NCBI RefSeq assembly: GCF_900129305.1
Contig: NZ_FQVB01000007.1
Span: 62,001-126,000 of the forward strand
Direction of reading: 5' to 3'
Length of the DNA: 64,000 nt
Source: Desulfacinum infernum DSM 9756
Lineage (GTDB): Bacteria; Desulfobacterota; Syntrophobacteria; Syntrophobacterales; DSM-9756
In this document: one piece after another, positions 37,343 through 45,422 of the stretch
Layout of the letters: every line of letters starts with the position of its first letter
Numbering within the stretch: position 1 is the stretch's first letter
Notes under the pieces: generated by a model
Database searches by the model: none
What the model saw: only the letters and a program-made list of their open reading frames with translations
Told to the model about the DNA's origin: nothing
Translations under genes and position numbers: made by a program

Positions 37343-38935
37343 TCACGGCGTCCGCCGGTTCCGCAGCGCCCCATACACCCCCAGGGTGGCCGTCGTCAAG
37401 GTGCAAAGCCAGGCGAAGAGATCCCCGAAGCGGGCGTAGAAGGTGATGGGTCCGGGAGAGGGGAGGGTGGCGGACAGGGTGCCGCGCGTATTCAGAGGGA
37501 GGTCGGCCAAGGTCTTTCCCGAAGGGGCAAAGACGGCGCTGATGCCGGTATTGGCGCAGCGGACGAAGGGCACCCGGAATTCCACGGCGCGCCAGCGCGC
37601 CATTTCCTTGTGCTGGTAAGGGGCGGAGCTGTCGCCGAACCAGGCGTCGTTGGTGAGGTTCACCAGCACCGTGGCCCCCCGCCGCACCTCATCGCGCGCC
37701 AGCTCGGGAAAGATGGCCTCGTAGCAGATCAAGACTCCGAGAACATGGCGTCCCAACGGCAGGGCCGCGGGTTCTTTTCCCGGCTGGAAGTCCCCGGCGG
37801 CCGCCACGAGCTTTTCCACGAAAAAGAGAACCTTCTTGAGCGGCACATATTCGCCGAAGGGCACCAGGTGCCGCTTGCTGTAGCGCCCCGTCACGCCCCG
37901 GGAGGGTTCCAGCAACAGGGCCTGGTTCTGGAGCTTTGGGGCGCCTTCCACCCGGACGACGCCGGGGATGCCCACCAGCAGGGGAGTCTTCAGAGCTTCC
38001 AGGGTCTCGTGGAGCCTGGCCGTGGGGCCGGCTTCCATATCGTAGAAGAACGGAGCGGCCGTTTCGGGCCAAACCACCAGGTCGAGCCGGTTTCGGCGCA
38101 CGAGCTGGCGGGAGAGTTCTTCATAGGTGTCGAGGGTTTTTGCCTGGTAGGCGGGATCCCACTTGACCGACTGATCGATGTTTCCCTGGACTAAACCTAC
38201 GCGGAATTCCTCCGCCGTCCCAGCGGCGTCGTTTCCGGTCTGCAGGCGCCAGGATCCGTACGCCAGGGCCACCCCGGCACACAGAAAAACGGCCAGAGCC
38301 GGGCGGATGTTTTTGAATCTCCATCCGATCAGGACGGCCGCGTTGGCTTGCACCACGAGCCAGCTCACTCCATAAACCCCCGTTACATCGGCCACTTGAA
38401 TGAGGGGAAGCAGGGGGGTCTGGGTGTAGCCCAGCTGGGTCCAGGGAAAGCCCGTGAACAGATGGGCTCGAACCCATTCCAGGGCGACCCAGGCGGGGGC
38501 AAGGCCCCAGGCCCACCATGCGGGCCGGGACAGCCAGCGCCGGGCGATCCAGGCGAAGGCGGCCGGATAGAGGGCCAGATAGGCACAAAGAAGCAAAAGG
38601 ACGGAAAGGGCCACCGGCAGGGGCAGGCCGCCGTAGCGCTGAACCACGTAGGCGATCCAGTAGAGGGTCGTTCCGGCATGGACCAGACCGGCCAAAAATC
38701 CCAGCCGGAAGGCTCCGCCCGGGGAAACGTGCGGGATGGTCCAAAGAAGCGGCACCCAAGCGATCCAGGCCAGGGGATACCAGGAAAGCTTGGGAAAGGA
38801 GGCGCTCAGGAAAAGACCGGTTGAGATCGCGGCCAATGCGAGCGCCCCGGGGTGGGGTGAGGCGGTCCGGGGGCCATGGGACGGCGGGTGGTTGCGTCTG
38901 GGAAAGAGTCTTCGCACGATGCTATCAGCAGCCAA
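37343..38935 (-). CDS. lnt: Apolipoprotein N-acyltransferase
   Basis: A 530-residue inner-membrane enzyme that adds the third acyl chain to lipoproteins. Six or more transmembrane helices (about 30-215) precede a periplasmic nitrilase domain whose triad is visible: Glu in VVWPETAAPFF (about 290), Lys in PLKKVLFF (about 367) and Cys in VLICYEAIFPE (about 405). The TTG start is uncertain; a GTG six codons on is an option. It follows the corC gene by 12 bases, the same pairing as ybeX-lnt in E. coli. It will act on lipoproteins such as LptE in this window. Confidence 0.93.
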   Translation of the reverse strand: MAADSIVRRLFPRRNHPPSHGPRTASPHPGALALAAISTGLFLSASFPKLSWYPLAWIAWVPLLWTIPHVSPGGAFRLGFLAGLVHAGTTLYWIAYVVQRYGGLPLPVALSVLLLLCAYLALYPAAFAWIARRWLSRPAWWAWGLAPAWVALEWVRAHLFTGFPWTQLGYTQTPLLPLIQVADVTGVYGVSWLVVQANAAVLIGWRFKNIRPALAVFLCAGVALAYGSWRLQTGNDAAGTAEEFRVGLVQGNIDQSVKWDPAYQAKTLDTYEELSRQLVRRNRLDLVVWPETAAPFFYDMEAGPTARLHETLEALKTPLLVGIPGVVRVEGAPKLQNQALLLEPSRGVTGRYSKRHLVPFGEYVPLKKVLFFVEKLVAAAGDFQPGKEPAALPLGRHVLGVLICYEAIFPELARDEVRRGATVLVNLTNDAWFGDSSAPYQHKEMARWRAVEFRVPFVRCANTGISAVFAPSGKTLADLPLNTRGTLSATLPSPGPITFYARFGDLFAWLCTLTTATLGVYGALRNRRTP

Positions 38936-38947
38936 ACGCCCGGATCA

Positions 38948-39820
38948 TCAGGATGCGGAACCTTCGTCCGGCAGCGACTCCAGCACGGGGCTTTGCAGAC
39001 GGCGGATGCGGATCCTTTCGATCTTCCGGCTGTCCGCCGCTTCCACCACCATCTCCAGTCCCTGGAACTGGATCTTCTCGTTCACGCCGGGAACGCGGCC
39101 CAGACGGCTGATGACAAAACCGCCGATGGATTCGAACTTCCCTTCGGGGAATTCCACGTCCAGATAATCCTCCAGCTCTTCGATGTCCAAGCGGGCGTCC
39201 ACGAGGATGGATCCGTCTTCCTGCTCCATCAGCCAATTTTCTTCCGAGTCGTATTCATCCATGATGTCGCCGATGATTTCCTCGATGATGTCCTCCAGCG
39301 TCAAAACGCCGGCCGTCCCGCCATACTCGTCGATGACGATGGCCATGTGGGACTTCCGGTGGCGGAGGTCACGGAGCACATCGCTGATCTTTTTGGACTC
39401 GGGGATGAAATAAGGGGGGCGCAGGGTCTCGCGCAATTCAATGGAGTCCTTGCCCCAGTACTGGAGCAGGTCCTTGGCGTGGAGAATCCCGACGATGTTG
39501 TCGATGGAATCCTGGTAGATGGGGATCCGTGAATGCCCCGACTCCACAATGAGGCGGATAATGGACTCGATGGGGGTGTCCAAGGGGGCGGCCAGGGTGT
39601 CCGTGCGCGGAACCATGATCTCCCGGGCCACGGTGTCTCGAAAGGAGAAGATCCCTTGGATCATATCCCCTTCGTCTTCGGAGATGAGCCCGCGCTCTTC
39701 CCCCTCGTCAATGAGCTGCTGGATTTCCTTTTCCAGATCCTTGGGCTTATCGAGCTTCGACAGGCGGCGGAAGGCCTTTTTCAGCCACCGCTGCAAACCC
39801 TTGGCTGACTCTTCGTCCAA
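38948..39820 (-). CDS. corC: CorC/HlyC-type CBS-pair protein
   Basis: A 290-residue cytoplasmic protein without transmembrane helices. A charged N-terminal helix is followed by two CBS domains (about 68-190, with MVPRTDTLAA and IDEYGGTAGVLTLEDIIEEIIGDI) and a C-terminal transporter-associated domain. E. coli CorC (YbeX) affects magnesium efflux and ribosome maturation, and is likewise next to lnt. The TTG start follows a GAGGAT ribosome site; no ATG is near. A short gap of about 95 bases separates it from speB. Confidence 0.88.
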   Translation of the reverse strand: MDEESAKGLQRWLKKAFRRLSKLDKPKDLEKEIQQLIDEGEERGLISEDEGDMIQGIFSFRDTVAREIMVPRTDTLAAPLDTPIESIIRLIVESGHSRIPIYQDSIDNIVGILHAKDLLQYWGKDSIELRETLRPPYFIPESKKISDVLRDLRHRKSHMAIVIDEYGGTAGVLTLEDIIEEIIGDIMDEYDSEENWLMEQEDGSILVDARLDIEELEDYLDVEFPEGKFESIGGFVISRLGRVPGVNEKIQFQGLEMVVEAADSRKIERIRIRRLQSPVLESLPDEGSAS

Positions 39821-39915
39821 AGCTTATCCTCGAAAGGTTGCGTTAAGGATAACGAATGTTTCCAGAGTCTTACGGAGTCGTCCCCAGAGGTACATGGTAA
39901 CTCTAGCAAGAGAAT

Positions 39916-40833
39916 TCAACTCCTGTCTAGAAAAATGTAGGCGAGCAGTTTGTGGACCAGCCGGGCCGCCAAGAAGTCCGGAGCGGGCATGCCCGGGACG
40001 GGACACAGTTCCACCACGTCGAAGCCCACGATCCGGCGCTTCCGGCTCACGGCCCGCAGGACTCTCAAAAGCTGATACCAGCCCAGGCCTCCGGGTTCGG
40101 GGGTGCCCACCGCCGGCATGATGGACGGATCCAGCACGTCCAGGTCGATGGTGACATAGACATGGGGGCTCAGGGTTTCCACGACGCGCTGGGGCAGATC
40201 CTCCCTGTCGTGGATTTCATGGGCGAAAAAGGCGGGAATGGAGCGTTCCCGGATCCGCTGGTGTTCTTCCCGCGTGAGGGACCGGATGCCCACCTGCACC
40301 AGCGGGACGTGGTCCAAGATGTGATGCATGACACAGGCATTGCTGAAGGACGATTCCTGGTATTCGGGCCGCAGGTCGGGGTGGGCGTCGAAATGAAGTA
40401 CCGTCAGGGAGTCGAAGGATTCCGCGGCCGCCTGGATCATCCCCAGCGACAGCAGGTGTTCGCCGCCCAGGAGGACGGGGAGCTTGCCAGCCTCGAACAG
40501 CATGCGTCCCACGGTCCTGATGCGCTCCACCATGTGCCGTGGAGAAGCCACAGTGACCGCCACCTCGTCCAGGGTGGCGATTCCCCGGCGGTAAGGCTCC
40601 GTTTCCGTCTCCTCGTCGTAGAATTCCAGTTCCCGGGAGGCCAGAATGATGGCGCGGGGCCCTTCCCGGGTTCCGGACTTATAGGTGGTGGTGCCGTCGT
40701 AGGGGGCCGGCACGATCACCGCTTCGGCGTTTTCCAGCGCCTCCGGGCTACGGGGAAGCCCCAGAAAAGACAAGGAAGGACCGAGATGCTCCTGGATCCC
40801 GGTCCTCAAGGGGCGAGAAGGCGTGTCGGTCAT
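39916..40833 (-). CDS. speB: Agmatinase-type ureohydrolase
   Basis: A 305-residue Mn-dependent arginase-superfamily enzyme. Metal ligands are in GGEHLLSLG, LHFDAHPDL and TIDLDVLDPSIMPAVGTPEPGG, so it should be active. It could hydrolyse agmatine to putrescine, or N1-aminopropylagmatine to spermidine, the latter known in Thermus-type pathways. The ATG used lies five bases after the speD stop, pointing to one transcript. No arginine decarboxylase is evident nearby, so its exact substrate needs testing. Confidence 0.88.
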   Translation of the reverse strand: MTDTPSRPLRTGIQEHLGPSLSFLGLPRSPEALENAEAVIVPAPYDGTTTYKSGTREGPRAIILASRELEFYDEETETEPYRRGIATLDEVAVTVASPRHMVERIRTVGRMLFEAGKLPVLLGGEHLLSLGMIQAAAESFDSLTVLHFDAHPDLRPEYQESSFSNACVMHHILDHVPLVQVGIRSLTREEHQRIRERSIPAFFAHEIHDREDLPQRVVETLSPHVYVTIDLDVLDPSIMPAVGTPEPGGLGWYQLLRVLRAVSRKRRIVGFDVVELCPVPGMPAPDFLAARLVHKLLAYIFLDRS

Positions 40834-40838
40834 GACAG

Positions 40839-41288
40839 TCAACGGCTTCTTTGGCGCAGCATCCGATCCATGCGCACCACCTGGGCGGAGTCGGCGATGT
40901 TGTTGGGGAATTCCTGGCCGCGATCCAGCACGTTGATCTCGCACTTCTGGATGCGGAAACGCTCCTTGATGGTGGCGATGGCCTTGTCCGTGTCGAACGG
41001 CTTGCAGGAGAACATATCCAGGCTCAAATAGGCCTTGTCGGGGAAGGTGTGGATGCTGATGTGGCTCTCGGCGATGAGAACAAACCCCGAAATGCCCCAG
41101 TCTTCGGGAACGGCTCCCTTGTAGCGGAAGACATAGGGCGGCATGATCTTGGTCATGTCCATCTCGGTGGGGTACTTGTCCAGGAAATCGTAGATCAGGT
41201 TGATGTCCTGCAGAAGGCCGGGGTCACAGCCGTAGCCGTCCAGCATGAGATGAACCCCGAAGCCGAACTCAGGTTTTTTCGTATTCAT
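40839..41288 (-). CDS. speD: S-adenosylmethionine decarboxylase-family proenzyme
   Basis: A 149-residue SpeD-family protein that cleaves itself to form a pyruvoyl cofactor. The cleavage site is Glu74-Ser75 in ESHISIHTFPD; His80 and the downstream cysteine Cys95 in FSCKPF complete the usual processing and catalytic residues. Normally it makes decarboxylated S-adenosylmethionine, the aminopropyl donor for SpeE. Some SpeD homologues have become arginine or ornithine decarboxylases, and the tight pairing with speB keeps that open. The ATG follows GGGAGG. It lies beneath a cupin-type regulator. Confidence 0.9.
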   Translation of the reverse strand: MNTKKPEFGFGVHLMLDGYGCDPGLLQDINLIYDFLDKYPTEMDMTKIMPPYVFRYKGAVPEDWGISGFVLIAESHISIHTFPDKAYLSLDMFSCKPFDTDKAIATIKERFRIQKCEINVLDRGQEFPNNIADSAQVVRMDRMLRQRSR

Positions 41289-41369
41289 GTCAACCACCTC
41301 CCCGTCCTATGGTGAAGATCACCCCCGCCATATATCTTGGGGGGCCACGTTCTCGGATGGTTCGCTTTT

Positions 41370-41921
41370 TCAGAACCGGGACTGGCTTACCACCCACAGG
41401 AGGACGGCTTCTCCCCGGCCCGTGTTTTCCACCCAGTGTGGAGTGGAGCTCTTGAAATAGAAACAGTCACCCGGGTTGAGCTTGTGCTGCTTTCCGTCCA
41501 GCCAGAGCGTCACGGAGCCTTTGATGACGAAGCCGAATTCTTCCCCCTCATGGGGCGTATCCGTGGGGGTCCGCGCTCCCCGGTGCAGCTTCACGTAGAC
41601 CGGGTCCATGAGGCGTCCCATGGCCCTCGGCAACAGGAAGTAGATCTCGCACTCGTCGCTCGATTCCGAGCTGAGCACCCGGGCTTTCTTTCTGGCCACC
41701 GCGCCGGGATGGGGCATGTCCTGGAAGAATTCGGCCAGCTCCACCCCGAGCACATCCAGGATGCTCTTGAGGGTTGCAATGGAAGGCGAGGTCAGATCCC
41801 GCTCCAGCTGGGAGATGAAGCCCTTGGTGAGGTAGGCCCGGTTGGCCAGTTCCTCTTGGGTCAGGCCGTTTTCCATCCGCAGGCGCCGGAGCTTTTCGCC
41901 GATCTTGATCTCGTCTCCCAT
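41370..41921 (-). CDS. XRE-family regulator with cupin domain
   Basis: A 183-residue DNA-binding sensor. Residues 7-62 form a lambda-repressor-type helix-turn-helix (LRRLRMENGLTQEELANRAY); residues about 108-180 form a cupin barrel with HEGEEFGFVIKG and HKLNPGDCFYFKSSTPH. PuuR, the putrescine-responsive repressor, has the same plan. It lies upstream of speD-speB on the same strand with an 80-base gap, so it is a good candidate polyamine-dependent regulator. Its own promoter overlaps AT-rich inverted repeats, suggesting autoregulation. Confidence 0.88.
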   Translation of the reverse strand: MGDEIKIGEKLRRLRMENGLTQEELANRAYLTKGFISQLERDLTSPSIATLKSILDVLGVELAEFFQDMPHPGAVARKKARVLSSESSDECEIYFLLPRAMGRLMDPVYVKLHRGARTPTDTPHEGEEFGFVIKGSVTLWLDGKQHKLNPGDCFYFKSSTPHWVENTGRGEAVLLWVVSQSRF

Positions 41922-41950
41922 GGTTTACCTATATTAAACCAAAAGTTTAA
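41922..41950 (-). promoter_or_regulatory. Probable operator of the cupin regulator
   Basis: Three phased half-sites, GGTTTA, TAAACC and GTTTAA, form two overlapping inverted repeats (GGTTTA-7-TAAACC and TTAAAC-5-GTTTAA) just before the regulator's start codon and 12 bases downstream of the -10 box. No other site in the window has this arrangement that I noticed. Confidence 0.6.
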
Positions 41951-41962
41951 AAAAGCGCGCCT

Positions 41963-41991
41963 TGTATAAAGCCCTGCAGGGGGGGTGTCAA
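41963..41991 (-). promoter_or_regulatory. Sigma70 promoter of the cupin regulator gene
   Basis: Minus-strand TTGACA and TATACA with a 17-base spacer beginning CCCCCCC. Nearly full consensus. Confidence 0.8.
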
Positions 41992-42119
41992 GGAAAAATT
42001 GATCGTGAGTTCCAAGGTGCCGAAGGAGGCAGAGGGGAAGGGGACGGACCGGGGGGCGCAGGTATGGGAGACGTGCCCTTGGCGTTTCTATGCGTGGAAT
42101 GCAGGGGCGACCAAGATGG

Positions 42120-43061
42120 TCAAGCCGACTCGGATGGGGAGCACACCTCGGCGGCGGCATCCAGGCACAGATGGTCGCCGCCCAAGTCCTTCTTGGCTCG
42201 GTACTGAGCCTTGTCGGCCCGAGCGATCAGGTCTTCGATGCTTCGATCCACGTGTCCGTTGAGAGAACGAAAGGCCGCGGCCCCGATGGACAGGCTGGTG
42301 GGCGCGGCTTCCAAGCGCGCATACTTGGATTGGATCCTTTGGGCCACCTTGGTGGCCTGTTCCGATTCCAGGTAGGGCAGCACCACGGTGAACTCGTCTC
42401 CACCGTAGCGAAAGGCGCTGTCCACGTGTTCGCGGATGGACGAGCGCAGGATCTCGGCCAGTTCGATGAGCAGCGCGTCTCCCGCCTGGTGGCCCTCCTG
42501 ATCGTTGTACTCCTTGAAACGGTCGATATCGATGAAAAGGAGAAACAGAGGGTGTCCGTACCGGATGGAGCGCACCGCCTCCTGGGTCAGGACTTTTCGG
42601 AAGTGGCGGCGGTTGTAGAGGCCCGTGAGGGGGTCGCGGGTGGCCAGTTGCTCCAGCTCGCGCCTCAGCCATCTTTCCCGCATGAGCCGGCGCAGCTTGG
42701 CGTCCAGCTTGTCCAGGCTGAACGGTTTGGTGATGAAGTCGGCGGCTCCCGCATGGATCACGTCCACGTACTTGTAGCGAACCGCATGGCCCGTGATGGC
42801 GATGGCGTCCACGTCCGGGTGGTGTTCGCGGATGTGGCGGATGAGGGCGATGCCGTCCATGCGGGGCATGTCCATGTCGGTCACCACGATGTCGAAGGTC
42901 TTCTTTTCCAGTTTTTCCACCGCGTCCAGGCCGTCCACGGCGGTCTCCACCCTGTGGCCGATGAGCTCCAGGCTTTCCGCCACCAGCTCGCGGACACTCA
43001 GCTCGTCGTCCACCACCAGGATGTTCTGGGGGCCGTAGATGTCTAAGGTCTCTTTTTCCAT
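42120..43061 (-). CDS. Response regulator with GGDEF diguanylate cyclase domain
   Basis: A 313-residue protein that should make cyclic di-GMP when phosphorylated. The receiver domain (about 12-125) has DDE, the acceptor in VVTDMDMPRMDG and the KPF lysine; after a coiled linker the GGDEF domain (about 145-305) has RDPLTGLYNRRHF and an intact RYGGDEFTV active site. An inhibitory RxxD motif is not evident. The start at MEKETLDIYG follows GAAAG. It is transcribed alone, divergent from nadK. A PilZ receptor near the window start is a possible downstream partner. Confidence 0.93.
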   Translation of the reverse strand: MEKETLDIYGPQNILVVDDELSVRELVAESLELIGHRVETAVDGLDAVEKLEKKTFDIVVTDMDMPRMDGIALIRHIREHHPDVDAIAITGHAVRYKYVDVIHAGAADFITKPFSLDKLDAKLRRLMRERWLRRELEQLATRDPLTGLYNRRHFRKVLTQEAVRSIRYGHPLFLLFIDIDRFKEYNDQEGHQAGDALLIELAEILRSSIREHVDSAFRYGGDEFTVVLPYLESEQATKVAQRIQSKYARLEAAPTSLSIGAAAFRSLNGHVDRSIEDLIARADKAQYRAKKDLGGDHLCLDAAAEVCSPSESA

Positions 43062-43211
43062 TTCTTTCAACCCGGACCGGCAGTTGCGAGATCCCTTGGG
43101 GATAAGTAACAAGAATAGCCTCTTTCGTTATTCTTTGCAATTCGTTTCCTATGGCCTTTCGGAGGCGTTTCCCCTATCATCGGGGCCGGCAAAACGCTCG
43201 GAAGGGAAAGC

Positions 43212-44063
43212 ATGAACCACATCATTCTCATCTACAAGCGGGGGCGGGGGGACGCTGCGGAGCTGGCCCAGCGTCTGGTGCTGTGGCTGAACCGGAAGGG
43301 AATCCAGGTGACGGCCCAGCAGAATGTGGCCGATATGGGCGTTTCGGACAAGCCCCTGTCGGCGCTTCCCCAGGTGCCGGCGGATGCAGTGGTGGTCCTG
43401 GGCGGCGACGGCACCTTCCTCAGTGTGGCCCGCCAGCTGGAAAACCGGCCGCTTCCCATCCTGGGCGTGAATCTGGGCGGCTTGGGGTTCCTGACCGAAA
43501 TCAGCCGAGAGCGCTGCTTCGAGGATCTGGAGCAGGTCCTCCAGGGGGCTTACGACATCGAGGAGCGCATGCGCCTCACGGTGTCCATCCGGCGCGAAGG
43601 CCGAACGGTGTTCCAGCAGACCGTGCTGAACGATGCCGTGATCAACAAGGGCGCCCTGGCCCGCATCGTGGACCTCTACACCCATATCGACGGAAATTAT
43701 CTCACCCACTACCGGGCGGACGGCCTCATCGTGGCCACCCCCACCGGATCCACCGCCTACAATCTGTCGGCGGGCGGACCCATCGTGTATCCCACGGCCC
43801 AGGCGGTGATCCTCACGCCCATCTGCCCCTTTACACTCACCAATCGGCCCATCATTCTGCCCGGAACGGTGGAGATCCGCGTGGATCTGGATGACGAGGC
43901 CCAGGACGTGGCCCTTACCTGCGACGGCCAGGTGGGCTGCCACCTGGCCGCCCACGACAGCATCCACATCCGTGTGTCGCCCTACCCGCTGCGCCTCATC
44001 AAGCCTACCAGCACCGACTACTTCGAAATCCTGCGTACCAAGCTGAAGTGGGGGCAGGCCTGA
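43212..44063 (+). CDS. nadK: NAD kinase
   Basis: A 283-residue enzyme that phosphorylates NAD to NADP. VVLGGDGTFLSVAR holds the GGDG motif at 64-67, and NLGGLGFLTEI, VLNDAVINKG and DGLIVATPTGSTAYNLSAGGPIV follow in family order. Length and motifs match. A GGAAGGGAAAGC ribosome site precedes the ATG. It is divergent from the GGDEF gene and followed by a repeat-rich gap. Confidence 0.95.
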   Translation: MNHIILIYKRGRGDAAELAQRLVLWLNRKGIQVTAQQNVADMGVSDKPLSALPQVPADAVVVLGGDGTFLSVARQLENRPLPILGVNLGGLGFLTEISRERCFEDLEQVLQGAYDIEERMRLTVSIRREGRTVFQQTVLNDAVINKGALARIVDLYTHIDGNYLTHYRADGLIVATPTGSTAYNLSAGGPIVYPTAQAVILTPICPFTLTNRPIILPGTVEIRVDLDDEAQDVALTCDGQVGCHLAAHDSIHIRVSPYPLRLIKPTSTDYFEILRTKLKWGQA

Positions 44064-44135
44064 AGTGGGCCGCCTTAGGAGGCTGCCTGACAATGGCTCT
44101 CCGCTTTACAAGGCCGAGGAATTTGGGTCCTCCTC

Positions 44136-44165
44136 GTAGCCGCGGGGCTTCAATCCCGCGGAAAG
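44136..44165. repeat. Dispersed repeat E, copy 2
   Basis: GTAGCCGCGGGGCTTCAATC, continuing to CCGCGGAAAG; the CCGCGGG/CCCGCGG arms make it palindromic. It resembles the copy at 15657-15686. Confidence 0.6.
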
Positions 44166-44312
44166 GGTCATCGTAACTCCATGAAGTGACAGGGAATACG
44201 CGATGGCCTGTCCGACGGCCGGGGGTTCCTCCGCAGCCCTAAAGGGCTGCGCTACGAGAAAAGAGGTCGTCCGCGGCGTTTTCGGACAGCATCCTGGGCG
44301 CCTGATCGAAAA

Positions 44313-44421
44313 CGGCAGATTTGCGCCGCTCAACGCCCACTCGTCATCCCCGCGAAAGCGGGGATCCAGAATTTCCAGTAAGTTATGGACTCCCGCTTGC
44401 GCGGGAGTGACGGGTGGTGGA
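44313..44421. repeat. Dispersed repeat C, copy 2
   Basis: Two hairpins (CCCCGC-GAAA-GCGGGG and CTCCCGC-TTGC-GCGGGAG) separated by CCAGAATTTCCAGTAAGTTA. The whole unit is the reverse complement of the copy at 15925-16053. Confidence 0.8.
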
Positions 44422-44437
44422 GTTTTCGTACAGCCTC

Positions 44438-45316
44438 CTAGAGGGCGCGCATCCATTCGGGCTTGAGGCGCACCCGGCCTTCCAGGGCCGCATCGATGAG
44501 AGCCAGGGCCTTCTCCTTGTCCGACGGCATCTTCACCTTGAGGGGCAGGTAGTTGGAAGCGTGATTGGACAAGAAAAGCCCCCGGCTCATGTGGGTATGC
44601 GCCAGCATCTCCCTCAGTTCGACCAGAAGCTCGCGGGGTTCCGGGAGCTCGAAGGCGCCCTCCTGTGCCCGGCGCCCCAGCTCCGTGTTGGGAAGCACCA
44701 TCAGGGTGAGGGCGCCCACGTAGTTGGGATCGATCTCGCTCAAGATGGATCCGGTGGCCCGGGCGTGTTCCAGGGATCGCTCACGCCCGGCGACGCCCAG
44801 CAGGACGGTGACCGAAAGCTTGATCCCGGCCTCCCGGATCCGCCTTCCGGCCTCCACCATCTTTTCCCGGGAGACCCCTTTGCGAATGTCCTTGAGAGTC
44901 TGCGGGTCTCCGCTCTCAACGCCCAGATAGACGATCCCCAGCCCCAGGTCCCGGAGCTCCTCCAGCTCCTGGGGGCTCTTTCGCAGGATGCTCTTGGCGT
45001 TGCCGTACAACCCCACTCTCTGGATCCAGGGCATTCGGGTGCGGATCTTCTGGAGAATCCCCGCAAGCCGCCCCTGGGGGATGATGAGCGCATCGCCGTC
45101 CGCCAGAAAGACGCGACGCAGGAATTGAAGATTCCGGGCCGCGTAGTCGATGTCCCGATCGATGATGGCGTCATCCTTGATCCGAAACCGCACTCCCTTA
45201 TAGGTGCCGCAGAAGGTACACTTGTTGTGGGAACAGCCTCGTGTGACCTGTAGGATAATGCTTTCCGCCTCGCTGGGCGGGCGGATGATCATGCCTTCGT
45301 AATGCAGTCCGTCCAT
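44438..45316 (-). CDS. Radical SAM protein with CX4CX2C cluster motif
   Basis: A 292-residue iron-sulphur enzyme of unknown reaction. QVTRGCSHNKCTFCGTYKG carries cysteines 28, 33 and 36; the spacing is CX4CX2C rather than the usual CX3CX2C. FLADGDALIIPQ and YLGVESGDPQTLKDIRKG follow, matching the radical SAM barrel strands near Elp3/MiaB-like groups. No extra iron-sulphur or cobalamin domain is visible. It is divergent from speE; no pathway context is clear. Confidence is high for the superfamily and low for function. Confidence 0.85.
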   Translation of the reverse strand: MDGLHYEGMIIRPPSEAESIILQVTRGCSHNKCTFCGTYKGVRFRIKDDAIIDRDIDYAARNLQFLRRVFLADGDALIIPQGRLAGILQKIRTRMPWIQRVGLYGNAKSILRKSPQELEELRDLGLGIVYLGVESGDPQTLKDIRKGVSREKMVEAGRRIREAGIKLSVTVLLGVAGRERSLEHARATGSILSEIDPNYVGALTLMVLPNTELGRRAQEGAFELPEPRELLVELREMLAHTHMSRGLFLSNHASNYLPLKVKMPSDKEKALALIDAALEGRVRLKPEWMRAL

Positions 45317-45354
45317 GTTCTGGTTTCTCCGGATCGGAAAGGGCTATTCTGTGT

Positions 45355-45383
45355 TTGAGATTTCCAAATCGCTCCTATATATT
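45355..45383 (+). promoter_or_regulatory. Sigma70 promoter of speE
   Basis: TTGAGA and TATATT are separated by 17 bases, with a second overlapping TATATA. The leader to the start codon is about 33 bases. The region is AT-rich relative to its surroundings. Confidence 0.7.
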
Positions 45384-45422
45384 GGCCCGTTCCAAAATTT
45401 TCAAGCGAGGAGGACCTTCGCC

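Larger units (their letters stand above)
44064..44437. other. Gene-free repeat island between nadK and a radical SAM gene
   Basis: No credible gene is seen in these 374 bases. It contains repeat E, a separate hairpin GCAGCCCT-AA-AGGGCTGC at 44233-44250, and repeat C. A 10-base block, GGAGGCTG, occurs in direct and inverted form near both ends (44080s and 44430s), as if the island were bounded by it. Confidence 0.6.

Noticed and set aside
44203-44466. A short plus-strand frame before the radical SAM gene
   Set aside because: It is read through repeat C and hairpin sequence and has no ribosome site or family match.
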